8,601 nucleotides of DNA, from assembly GCA_030612495.1 (NCBI GenBank), contig JAUWNT010000096.1, positions 1-8,601 of the forward strand, in the 5' to 3' direction. Every line of letters begins with the position of its first letter. Position 1 is the stretch's first letter. Under the pieces are notes generated by a model, which had not been told where the DNA came from, did no database searches, and worked only from the letters and a program-made list of their open reading frames with translations. Shown here in pieces: positions 1 to 5,823 of this stretch. Source of the stretch: Candidatus Aminicenantota bacterium. GTDB lineage: Bacteria; Acidobacteriota; Aminicenantia; UBA2199. Position numbers and translations under genes: made by a program.

Positions 1-432
1 AGTATAAGCTTCATCTTTGCCTAAAACCCCATCAATTCCACCTCCTATCACGAGGTATGGTCTAAATTTGCCTTTTGAAAACTGATAGATAAAATTTAAA
101 GTGATAGCAAAATGTTTAAGTGTACTAATCTCCACTGTATCTTGATCTGAAGGATCTTGTAAGGTCACTATAGAAGACAAAGTACACCTTCCATCTAATT
201 CAATTCCCATATCTTTTGTGAAAAAATAAGCAAAAGCCACACCAAAATTTGCAGGAGTATGAGCTGGAGTAACAGGAAAATCATTTTCTCCCATCACATA
301 GTCATCTTCAGAGCCATACTCTAAAACATGATTCACTCCACTAAAAATGCATACTTGAAATTTCTGTGCCTGAGCAAAATTAGAACTCGCTATAAAAAGT
401 AAAATTAAAACAAAAAATGATACTTTTTTCAT
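1..432 (-). CDS. Outer-membrane beta-barrel protein, N-terminal part (runs off left edge)
   Basis: The reading frame is open from an ATG at 432 to the window edge (144 codons, no stop), so only the N-terminal part is present. Residues 1-22 form a typical signal peptide (KK, a hydrophobic stretch, then FAQA before Q23), pointing to Sec export. The mature part alternates polar and hydrophobic or aromatic residues. It contains the pattern FGVAFAYFFTKDMGIELDG near residues 70-90 and FRPYLVIGGGIDG near 126-138, as in small eight-stranded OmpA-like or opacity-type barrels, where 'PY...G.G' marks a transmembrane strand and hairpin. The start overlaps the stop of the upstream propeller gene in ATGA and has a strong SD (AAAAGGAGG) 9 bases upstream. 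The family is inferred from pattern, not a database match, and the exact role is unknown. Confidence 0.8.
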   Translation of the reverse strand, partial: MKKVSFFVLILLFIASSNFAQAQKFQVCIFSGVNHVLEYGSEDDYVMGENDFPVTPAHTPANFGVAFAYFFTKDMGIELDGRCTLSSIVTLQDPSDQDTVEISTLKHFAITLNFIYQFSKGKFRPYLVIGGGIDGVLGKDEAYT

Positions 433-1793
433 CTTCTTCCGCCTCCTTTTTTCTTTCTACTACAGATAAGATTAGAAATTACATTGGTGTCTTGAGGTGA
501 GATATGGGTGCTCTGAGGAGTAACATTTGTATTTACAGGTGTTACCCTCGTATTGGAAGGGGAAATATGTGTGGCTGAAACTATAGCATTTGAGCTTCTT
601 ATAAATCCACAGGAAGGGTCAATTTCTCCCTCTGGATTAAGCTTTAAAATCCAGATATCAGTGTTTCCAGCACCAAAGGAGTTAGTCGAGCCTGCAGCAA
701 TATATCCACCATCACTTGTCTCCTGAATGGAAGAAGCATTATCACTGTGAGGATCACTTTCTCCATAGATTCGTTGCCACTCGATATCTCCACTTGAAGT
801 AAGCTTTAAAATCCAGGCATCACCAAATGCCCAACCAGTGAGGTCAATCCAGCCTGCAACAATATAACCTCCATCACTTGTCTGCTGAAAAGAACGAGGA
901 AAAAAGTCATGGCCGTCAAATCCTTTATAGGTTTGTTGCCACTCGATCTCTCCCTCTGGATTAAGCTTTAAAATCCAGGTATCAGCCCCCTCCAAGCAAT
1001 CAAAAGTGTAGTAACCTAAAACAGTATAACCTCCATCACTTGTCTGTTGAATAAACGAAGCTCCATCATAGCCACTGCCTCCATATGTTCGTTGCCACTC
1101 GATATCTCCACTTGAAGTAAGCTTTAAAATCCAGGCATCATCTTTTCCTTCACCGAAGGAGTAAGTGCGTCCAGCCACAATATACCCTCTATCGCTTGTC
1201 TGTTGAATAGAATAAGCCATATCATAGCTAGTTCCTCCATAGGTTCGTTGCCATTTAATATTCCCCTCTGAGTCAAGCTTTAAAATCCAGATGTCATCGC
1301 TCCCAGCACCAAAGGAGCAAGTGCGGGCCACAAGAATATAACCATCATCATCTGTCTGCTGAATGGAATAAACCAAATCCAAGTCACTCCCTCCATAGGT
1401 TTGTTGCCATTTAATATTCCCCTCTGAGTCAAGCTTTAAAATCCAGATATCAGAACCTCCAGCACCAAAGGACCTAGTGTGGCCAGCCACAATATAACTC
1501 CCATCATTTGTCTGTTGAATGCATTCGGCATAATCATCGTCACTCCCTCCATAGGTTCGTTGCCATTCAATCACTCCTGCTGTGCTAAGCTTTAAAATCC
1601 AGATGTCCCCCCTTACAGCGTTAATAGGGCGAGTGTATCCTGCAACAATATAACCTCCATCACCTGTCTGTTGAATGAACGAGGCTTCATCATTGTCACT
1701 GCCTCCATAGGTTTTTGCCCATTCACGTTGAGCATTGAGGGAGATAAAAGTTAAAGCAAGAAAAAACATTCCTGCAATAATAATTTTTCTCAT
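429..1793 (-). CDS. Secreted seven-repeat (probable beta-propeller) protein with heptad-repeat tail
   Basis: This 454-residue protein starts with a signal peptide (residues 1-21, cleavage probably after LNA). Residues 24-391 are seven consecutive repeats of 52-54 residues with the consensus W-QRTYGGS-x-D-x-A-x-SIQQTSDGGYIVAG-x-T-x-SFGAG-x-D-x-WILKL-x-x-x-G-x-I. Seven blades of about 50 residues would close a seven-bladed beta-propeller. A tail (392-454) follows, with five seven-residue units of type T-x-V-T-P-x-x between C395 and C444, then a basic end. The protein is probably periplasmic, surface-bound or released. No catalytic residues are evident, so binding or a structural role is more likely. 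The RBS AAAGGAG (1803-1809) lies 9 bases upstream of the ATG. A 65-base gap separates it from the symporter gene on the same strand, and it overlaps the barrel gene downstream. Similar repeats occur widely in uncultured bacteria and archaea; no function is assigned. Confidence 0.85.
   Translation of the reverse strand: MRKIIIAGMFFLALTFISLNAQREWAKTYGGSDNDEASFIQQTGDGGYIVAGYTRPINAVRGDIWILKLSTAGVIEWQRTYGGSDDDYAECIQQTNDGSYIVAGHTRSFGAGGSDIWILKLDSEGNIKWQQTYGGSDLDLVYSIQQTDDDGYILVARTCSFGAGSDDIWILKLDSEGNIKWQRTYGGTSYDMAYSIQQTSDRGYIVAGRTYSFGEGKDDAWILKLTSSGDIEWQRTYGGSGYDGASFIQQTSDGGYTVLGYYTFDCLEGADTWILKLNPEGEIEWQQTYKGFDGHDFFPRSFQQTSDGGYIVAGWIDLTGWAFGDAWILKLTSSGDIEWQRIYGESDPHSDNASSIQETSDGGYIAAGSTNSFGAGNTDIWILKLNPEGEIDPSCGFIRSSNAIVSATHISPSNTRVTPVNTNVTPQSTHISPQDTNVISNLICSRKKKGGGRR
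442..450 (-). promoter_or_regulatory. Shine-Dalgarno site inside the upstream coding sequence
   Basis: On the minus strand this reads AAAAGGAGG, 9 bases before the ATG at 432. It lies wholly within the last codons of the propeller gene and there encodes the K-K-G-G part of the basic C-terminus. With the ATGA stop/start overlap it fixes the start of the barrel gene and suggests translational coupling. Confidence 0.8.
468..572 (-). repeat. Five seven-residue repeats in the propeller protein tail
   Basis: Codons 408-442 encode THISPSN, TRVTPVN, TNVTPQS, THISPQD and TNVISNL. A degenerate unit may precede them (SNAIVSA, 401-407). The block is bracketed by the only cysteines of the tail, C395 and C444, which could form a disulphide in an oxidising compartment. 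Thr/Ser/Pro richness suggests an extended stalk or stacked short strands rather than a helix. Confidence 0.8.
621..1724 (-). repeat. Seven tandem 156-162 base coding repeats
   Basis: Each repeat encodes one blade. Repeats 1-5 are 52 codons and repeats 6 and 7 are 54. The word AAGCTTTAAAATCCAG (plus-strand reading; encodes WILKL) is present without change in all seven copies, at 639, 801, 963, 1119, 1275, 1431 and 1587. The spacing is 162, 162, then 156 four times. Longer exact copies link blades two apart (53 bases at 770-822 and 1088-1140; 30 bases at 625-654 and 949-978) and neighbouring blades (46 bases at 1247-1292 and 1403-1448). Confidence 0.95.
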
Positions 1794-1802
1794 TTTATTT
1801 TA

Positions 1803-1809
1803 CTCCTTT
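1803..1809 (-). promoter_or_regulatory. Ribosome binding site of the propeller gene
   Basis: The minus strand reads AAAGGAG, 9 bases before the ATG at 1793, which supports this start. The 65-base gap to the symporter stop (1794-1858) shows no convincing hairpin terminator or promoter, so read-through from the symporter gene is possible. Confidence 0.75.
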
Positions 1810-1858
1810 GAGACAAATTTTCTTCTCTTTTCCCCGAAAATAGATAATTTGTGTTAAA

Positions 1859-3262
1859 TCAGAAGAGCTTGTTCTGATCTTTCTCCATTAATTTAAAATA
1901 TTTCTTAGCTTCCTTTTTTACAATAGGTGATAATATTAATATTGCAATTAAATTGGGAATTGTCATAAATGTTATTACCATATCAACAAAGTGCCATACT
2001 ATATCAATTCCCCATATTGAACCTAAAAATACAAATATACCATAAACATATCTGTATGGTTTGATTGATTTTGATCCTAATAGGTACTCTGCAGCCCTTG
2101 TTCCATAATATGACCAGCTTATAATGGTTGAGAATGCAAAAAAAATCAATCCTCCAGCAACAATATGTGGACCCATTGTACCCATTCCTATATGTGAAAG
2201 CCCTTTTGTAAATCCCTCTACAGTCATTCCCACTCCCTTTATTCCTACTCTCCATGCACCTGTTAATATGATTGTAAAAGCAGTTAAACTGCAAATAATA
2301 AGGGTATCTATTAATGGACCAACCGAGGCTACCAATCCCTCTCTTACAGGATATTTTGTTTTTGCAGCTGCATGAGCAATTGCTGCAGAACCCTGACCTG
2401 CTTCATTTGAAAATAGCCCTCTTGCCACACCAAATCTGAGTGTAATAATAAAAGAAGAACCAATAAACCCGCCATATGCTGCAGTTCCAGTAAATGCGCT
2501 GTTAAGTATCAGGAAAAAAGCATCAGGGATTTTATTATAAAAGATCATAATCACTGTGATAGCACTTGCAAAATATAAGAAAGCCATAAAAGGAACAAGT
2601 TTTGAAGTAACTTCTGCGATTCTTTTTATTCCGCCTACAATTACGAGGAGTACAAAAGATGTTAATATTAATCCGCTTATCCATGTAGGAATACTGTAAT
2701 TTGATTTTAAAACATCTGAGATTGAGTTGGATTGTGCCATATTTCCTGTTCCCATTGAGCATAAAATAGTAGCAAATGCAAAAAATACTGCAATGATTTT
2801 TGCAAAAGGTCCAAATTTCTCTTTTAAACCCATTTCCATATAATACATAGGACCACCTGAGATTGATCCATCCTTGTGTATCTTCCTGAATTTAAAAGAG
2901 AGAGTACACTCTACGAATTTTAGTATCATTCCCAGAAAACCTGTAACCCACATCCAGAATACAGCACCAGGGCCTCCGAAATAGATGGCAAGAGCAACTC
3001 CGACTATGTTCCCTGTTCCTATTGTTGCTGATAATGCTGTTGTAAGGGCACGGAAATGATTGATATCCCCTGTATCATCTTTTTTGTCATATTTACCACT
3101 AATTACTTTAATGGCATGTGAAAGCTTTGTTATATGAAGGAAATTAAATTTAATAGCGAAATAAATTCCCGTAGGTACAAGCATTATTAAAAGCAGATAT
3201 CCGCCTACATACTCATTGTATTTTACTATTATACTGTCAATAAAATGTAAGATTTGATCCAT
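1859..3262 (-). CDS. Alanine/glycine:cation symporter (AGCS family, TC 2.A.25)
   Basis: This 467-residue integral inner-membrane protein is full length for the family and should couple uptake of alanine, glycine or a similar small amino acid to sodium. Family hallmarks are clear. The segment TALSATIGTGNIVGVALAIY (75-94) has an unwound-helix glycine pattern and GGPGAVFWMWVTGFLGM follows. SGGPMYYMEMGL is at 135-146, MGTGNMAQSNS at 170-180 and RGLFSNEAGQGSAAIAHAAA at 281-300. About 10-11 hydrophobic segments are spread along the chain, consistent with a LeuT-type fold. The ATG at 3262 has GAGGT five bases upstream and a strong promoter about 50 bases upstream (TTGACA, 17 bases, TATAAA). It is divergent from the Rrf2 gene, so regulation by that protein is possible but unproven. 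Which amino acid is carried cannot be read from the sequence. Confidence 0.95.
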   Translation of the reverse strand: MDQILHFIDSIIVKYNEYVGGYLLLIMLVPTGIYFAIKFNFLHITKLSHAIKVISGKYDKKDDTGDINHFRALTTALSATIGTGNIVGVALAIYFGGPGAVFWMWVTGFLGMILKFVECTLSFKFRKIHKDGSISGGPMYYMEMGLKEKFGPFAKIIAVFFAFATILCSMGTGNMAQSNSISDVLKSNYSIPTWISGLILTSFVLLVIVGGIKRIAEVTSKLVPFMAFLYFASAITVIMIFYNKIPDAFFLILNSAFTGTAAYGGFIGSSFIITLRFGVARGLFSNEAGQGSAAIAHAAAKTKYPVREGLVASVGPLIDTLIICSLTAFTIILTGAWRVGIKGVGMTVEGFTKGLSHIGMGTMGPHIVAGGLIFFAFSTIISWSYYGTRAAEYLLGSKSIKPYRYVYGIFVFLGSIWGIDIVWHFVDMVITFMTIPNLIAILILSPIVKKEAKKYFKLMEKDQNKLF

Positions 3263-3312
3263 TTATTACCTCAATTTTTGACAAAATGTTTTTCACAGGA
3301 TTTTCAATTTAA

Positions 3313-3341
3313 TTTATAACCTATGAATAAAAAATTGTCAA
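3313..3341 (-). promoter_or_regulatory. Promoter of the AGCS symporter gene
   Basis: On the minus strand TTGACA (3336-3341) and TATAAA (3313-3318) are separated by exactly 17 bases, a near-consensus sigma-70 promoter. Transcription would start near 3306, giving a leader of about 43 bases. The -35 box overlaps the left arm of the 13-base inverted repeat. Confidence 0.75.
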
Positions 3342-3388
3342 ATTAATAAATTTTAAATGTTACATATACTTGACATTATTAATTTGAC
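3337..3388. repeat. Perfect 13-base inverted repeat between divergent promoters
   Basis: GTCAAATTAATAA (3337-3349) and its exact reverse complement TTATTAATTTGAC (3376-3388) flank 26 bases. The left arm covers most of the symporter -35 box. The right arm begins directly after the -35 box of the Rrf2 gene (3370-3375). The placement suits an operator for a dimeric regulator acting on both promoters, although the arms are AT-rich. Confidence 0.7.
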
Positions 3389-3398
3389 GGTTTATACT
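3370..3398 (+). promoter_or_regulatory. Promoter of the Rrf2-family gene
   Basis: TTGACA (3370-3375) and TATACT (3393-3398) are 17 bases apart, close to the sigma-70 consensus. Transcription would start near 3405, giving a short leader of about 37 bases to the ATG at 3442. The RBS is a moderate GGTGA (3430-3434), 7 bases from the start. Confidence 0.8.
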
Positions 3399-3424
3399 AT
3401 AGTACTTTGGTATAGTAAGTATAC
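3395..3424. promoter_or_regulatory. Dyad over the -10 box and start site, candidate Rrf2 operator
   Basis: TACTATA (3395-3401) and TATAGTA (3411-3417) form a perfect inverted repeat around 9 bases. It overlaps two smaller dyads: the palindrome TACTATAGTA (3395-3404), and GTATA/TATAC (3410-3414, 3420-3424). The site covers the -10 box and predicted start of transcription, as expected for autorepression. Sites of other Rrf2 proteins (CymR, IscR type) are AT-rich dyads of similar length; assignment to this regulator is inference. Confidence 0.55.
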
Positions 3425-3441
3425 ATAGCGGTGAAGAAAAG

Positions 3442-3876
3442 ATGCTTTCAAAAAAGACAAGATATGCAATTGCGGCTTTGGTTAAATTGGCTAAAGAATA
3501 TGGTAAGGGTCCCATTTTAATTAAGGATATTGCTGAATCAGAAAATATTCCAGGAAAATTTCTCGAAACAATATTGCAGAATCTCAAGAATGCAGGAATC
3601 GTTAAAAGTGTTCGGGGGAAAAATGGGGGATATTATCTGAATCAAAAACCTGAACAGGTAAACCTCGCCACCATTATTCGCTTATTTGACCCACCTATTG
3701 CCTTTCTCCCCTGCGTGACCTATTTGTATTATGAAAAGTGTGATATGTGCAGGGATGAGAATTCCTGCGGAATTAAGCATATTTTCAAAGAAGTACGAGA
3801 TACAACAGTAAATATGTTAAAAAAAGCCACACTCGCGGAAATCCTCAGAGAGGAAGCCATCTTAAAAAAGAAGTAG
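3442..3876 (+). CDS. Rrf2-family transcriptional regulator with four-cysteine motif
   Basis: This 144-residue protein has the normal Rrf2 length. It begins MLSKKTRYAIAALVKLA (winged helix-turn-helix, residues 1-60). IKDIAESENIPGKFLETILQ (27-46) is the recognition region and VRGKNGGYYL (57-66) the wing, followed by the helix usual before the sensor loop. The sensor loop holds C91, C100, C103 and C109, spaced X8, X2 and X5. IscR uses three cysteines and a histidine for a [2Fe-2S] cluster, so a cluster or thiol/metal sensing is plausible here but not shown. The C-terminal part is a helix for dimerisation. The gene is divergent from the symporter and 79 bases upstream of the binding-protein start on the same strand, with only an AT-rich stretch and no convincing terminator between. 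It may therefore be co-transcribed with, and control, the transporter genes. Confidence 0.9.
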   Translation: MLSKKTRYAIAALVKLAKEYGKGPILIKDIAESENIPGKFLETILQNLKNAGIVKSVRGKNGGYYLNQKPEQVNLATIIRLFDPPIAFLPCVTYLYYEKCDMCRDENSCGIKHIFKEVRDTTVNMLKKATLAEILREEAILKKK

Positions 3877-3899
3877 AAAAAATTTTTATTTATAAACTA

Positions 3900-3931
3900 T
3901 ATAAAGTATATATATATAATAGAGATTATAT
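3900..3931 (+). promoter_or_regulatory. Spaced AT-rich motif upstream of the binding-protein gene
   Basis: TATAAAG (3900-3906), 13 variable bases and TAGAGATTATAT (3920-3931) recur with the same spacing upstream of the TatD gene (7488-7519). Here the second half sits in an inverted repeat TATATAAT-AGAG-ATTATATA (3913-3932). It may be a promoter or operator; no clear -35 box is visible here. Confidence 0.4.
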
Positions 3932-3938
3932 ACAATGC

Positions 3939-3946
3939 AAAGGAGG
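3939..3946 (+). promoter_or_regulatory. Ribosome binding site that decides the start of the binding-protein gene
   Basis: AAAGGAGG lies 9 bases before the ATG at 3956. The in-frame ATG at 3935 lies just upstream of this site, has no SD of its own, and would put seven charged or polar residues before the lipoprotein signal peptide. The start at 3956 is therefore chosen. Confidence 0.85.
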
Positions 3947-3955
3947 CAATACGAA

Positions 3956-4912
3956 ATGAAAATTTTTTTAATTTTTTTAATACTGACAGGGCTATTGTTA
4001 AGTTCTGGTTGTCAAATAGAAAAGAATGAGCCGATTCGTGTATCCGGGGCTTGGGCTTTGTATCCTATGATGCAGATTTGGGCAGATGAATACCAAAAAA
4101 TTCAATCGGTAAAAATTGAAGTTGGGGGCGGAGGAGCTGGTAAAGGCATGTCAGATGTACTGAATGGCCAGGTGGACATAGCCATGTGCTCCAGGCCCAT
4201 CAGAAGTGAAGAATTGGAATTAGGGGCATTTTATATTGCTGTCACTAAAGATGCTGTTATCGCTATAATTAATTCGGAGAACCCCATTCTTGAAGAAATA
4301 AACAAACAAGGTCTATCTAAGGAAACATTGCGAGCTATATTTATTAAGGAAAAAACAAAGTGGGGTGAAATAGCAGGAAAAGATCTTAAGGATGATAAAA
4401 TTGTTGTATATGGGAGATCTGATGCCTCAGGGGCTGCCAAGGTATGGGCAAAATTTCTGGGAGATTATACACAATCCGGGATCCAAAACAGAGCGGATGC
4501 TAACTTTAGTGGAGATCAAGCTCTCTGTAATAGGATCAAAACTGATAAAAATGCCATTGGGTTTTGTAATATCAACTACGCCTATAATATTGAAAATGGA
4601 GATTTTGCAAAAATGATAAGACCAGTACCACTTGATATAAATAGTAATAACATACTCGACTCAAACGAAAACTTTTACCAAAAACGTGATGATCTGGTGA
4701 AGAACATTACCAATGAAATTTATCCTTCCCCACCCTCAAGGCTTGAATATGTTGTGTCCAAAGGACCCTTTAAAACAAGAGTTAAAAAATTCATAAATTG
4801 GATTCTCACGGATGGACAAAAGTTTGTGATTGGAAATGGTTATGTTAAGCTTACTGATAATAAACTCCAGGAAGAAATAAAATATTTAAATGAAGGTAAA
4901 AGGACGCAGTAA
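3956..4912 (+). CDS. pstS: PstS-like substrate-binding lipoprotein of an ABC transporter, divergent ligand site
   Basis: This 318-residue protein has a lipoprotein signal peptide (residues 1-18) ending LLLSSG before C19, so it is probably a membrane-anchored periplasmic binding protein. The PstS-type layout is clear: GAWALYPMMQIWADEY (31-46), GGGGAGKGMSDVL (57-69), VDIAMCSRPI (73-82), then GRSDASGAAKVWAKFL (153-168) and a C-terminal WILTDGQKFV (282-291). Ordinary PstS proteins have G-S-T-T, GGGSG and R-x-G-S-G-T at the three phosphate loops. Here the corresponding hydroxyl positions are mostly A, W or G; only S159 of the last loop remains. Residues 227-238 (DINSNNILDSNE) match an EF-hand calcium loop (D1, N3, N5, D9, E12). 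The pattern resembles a known PstS-like subfamily (I recall similar proteins in Bacteroidota). The neighbouring pstCAB genes make a transport role firm, but the phosphate assignment is uncertain. Confidence 0.85.
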   Translation: MKIFLIFLILTGLLLSSGCQIEKNEPIRVSGAWALYPMMQIWADEYQKIQSVKIEVGGGGAGKGMSDVLNGQVDIAMCSRPIRSEELELGAFYIAVTKDAVIAIINSENPILEEINKQGLSKETLRAIFIKEKTKWGEIAGKDLKDDKIVVYGRSDASGAAKVWAKFLGDYTQSGIQNRADANFSGDQALCNRIKTDKNAIGFCNINYAYNIENGDFAKMIRPVPLDINSNNILDSNENFYQKRDDLVKNITNEIYPSPPSRLEYVVSKGPFKTRVKKFINWILTDGQKFVIGNGYVKLTDNKLQEEIKYLNEGKRTQ

Positions 4913-5822
4913 GAAAGTGGGTAATCGTTTATCATTCAGATTGGTTAAAGATAATATCAGTCGAAAGATAATGATTGTTTGCACATCAATCATTTTCTTA
5001 TTATTTATTTCGTTTGTAGTATTATTAGTATTGAAATCGAATCTTGTGATCTCCAAATATTCCATCAAAGAATTGTTGTTTTCTTCTTTTTGGGAGCCGG
5101 AAAATCATAAATACGGTTTCTTCTCTGCAACCTTCGGCACATTTATAGTTACCGTTTTCTCTATGATAATGGCTATTCCCATTTCTATTTTGGCAGCGGT
5201 TTATATTGCTGAATATTCACCCAATAAACTCAGGAGATACCTGTCATCTTTTATTGATGTTTTGGCAGGTATCCCATCAGTTGTATTCGGACTTTGCATG
5301 TTATTGGGATTTGTGCCTATTTTCTCCGTGCTGTTAAAAAAATGGTTCCAAATAGAAACAACCGGGATGTGTTTATTTACAGCTTCGATCACTCTTACTG
5401 TGATGGTTTTTCCAATTATTGTATCCCTTACTGTTGAGTCATTAAGGGCCTTGCCAGTAGAATTAAGAGAAATCTCTTTATCTTTAGGGTCTACCAAGTG
5501 GCAGATGATAAAAAAAACTTTGTTTAAAGCAGCAGGGCCAGGAATCATCTCTGCCATACTTCTGGGATTTGGAAGAGCTCTTGGGGAAACCATGGCCGTG
5601 GCAATGGTCATAGGGAGTAAAAATAATATACCCACTTCTTTATTCGCATCAGGGCAAACATTACCCAGCTTGATTATTTCCAGCTTTGGAGAAATGATGT
5701 CCGTTCCGGAAGAGCAATCAGCGTTAATTTTTGTGGCTTTGACTCTTTTTGTGTTGGTAACCGTCTCCAATATAATTGCAAAAGTCGTAAATAATAAACT
5801 TAAGAAAAGGTGGAGGTATTAG
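4890..5822 (+). CDS. pstC: ABC transporter permease PstC
   Basis: This 310-residue inner-membrane permease pairs with the PstA-type protein. A basic N-terminus (1-26) is followed by about six hydrophobic segments (near 27-50, 80-108, 120-145, 158-183, 216-243 and 276-300). The long periplasmic loop between the first two is typical of PstC. The cytoplasmic coupling loop is ELREISLSLGSTKWQMIKKT (191-210), followed by LLGFGRALGETMAV (224-237), the PstC form of the EAA motif that docks on the ATPase. The ATG at 4890 overlaps the end of the binding-protein gene by 23 bases, with only a weak, distant SD (CAGGAAG near 4868). A GTG at 4917, 12 bases after AAAAGGA (4898-4904), is an alternative start that would drop nine basic residues and remove the overlap. 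Either way coupling to the upstream gene is likely. Confidence 0.9.
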   Translation: MKVKGRSKKVGNRLSFRLVKDNISRKIMIVCTSIIFLLFISFVVLLVLKSNLVISKYSIKELLFSSFWEPENHKYGFFSATFGTFIVTVFSMIMAIPISILAAVYIAEYSPNKLRRYLSSFIDVLAGIPSVVFGLCMLLGFVPIFSVLLKKWFQIETTGMCLFTASITLTVMVFPIIVSLTVESLRALPVELREISLSLGSTKWQMIKKTLFKAAGPGIISAILLGFGRALGETMAVAMVIGSKNNIPTSLFASGQTLPSLIISSFGEMMSVPEEQSALIFVALTLFVLVTVSNIIAKVVNNKLKKRWRY

Positions 5823-5823
5823 A

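Noticed and set aside
621..1724. Regularly spaced 16-base word considered as a CRISPR-like array
   Set aside because: Spacing of 156-162 bases and continuous translation into blades of one protein show that these are coding repeats.
2004..2762. Several open frames of 75-96 codons inside the symporter gene
   Set aside because: They lie in other frames of a strongly supported AGCS gene and their translations show no domain or plausible start site.
3384..3416. Alternative promoter TTGACG (3384) with TATAGT (3411)
   Set aside because: The spacer is 21 bases, far from optimal, and the TTGACA/TATACT pair at 17 bases is much better.
3877..3899. A-run followed by T-run after the Rrf2 gene as a terminator
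   Set aside because: Only A and T pairs with no GC stem; a stable intrinsic terminator is not supported, so read-through to the transporter genes remains possible.
3935..3955. ATG at 3935 as start of the binding-protein gene
   Set aside because: The strong AAAGGAGG lies downstream of it, and the lipoprotein signal peptide begins properly at 3956.
5201..5770. 189-codon open frame on the minus strand within pstC
   Set aside because: It is antisense to a clear permease gene, has no RBS or domain, and its length follows from the codon pattern of the opposite strand.
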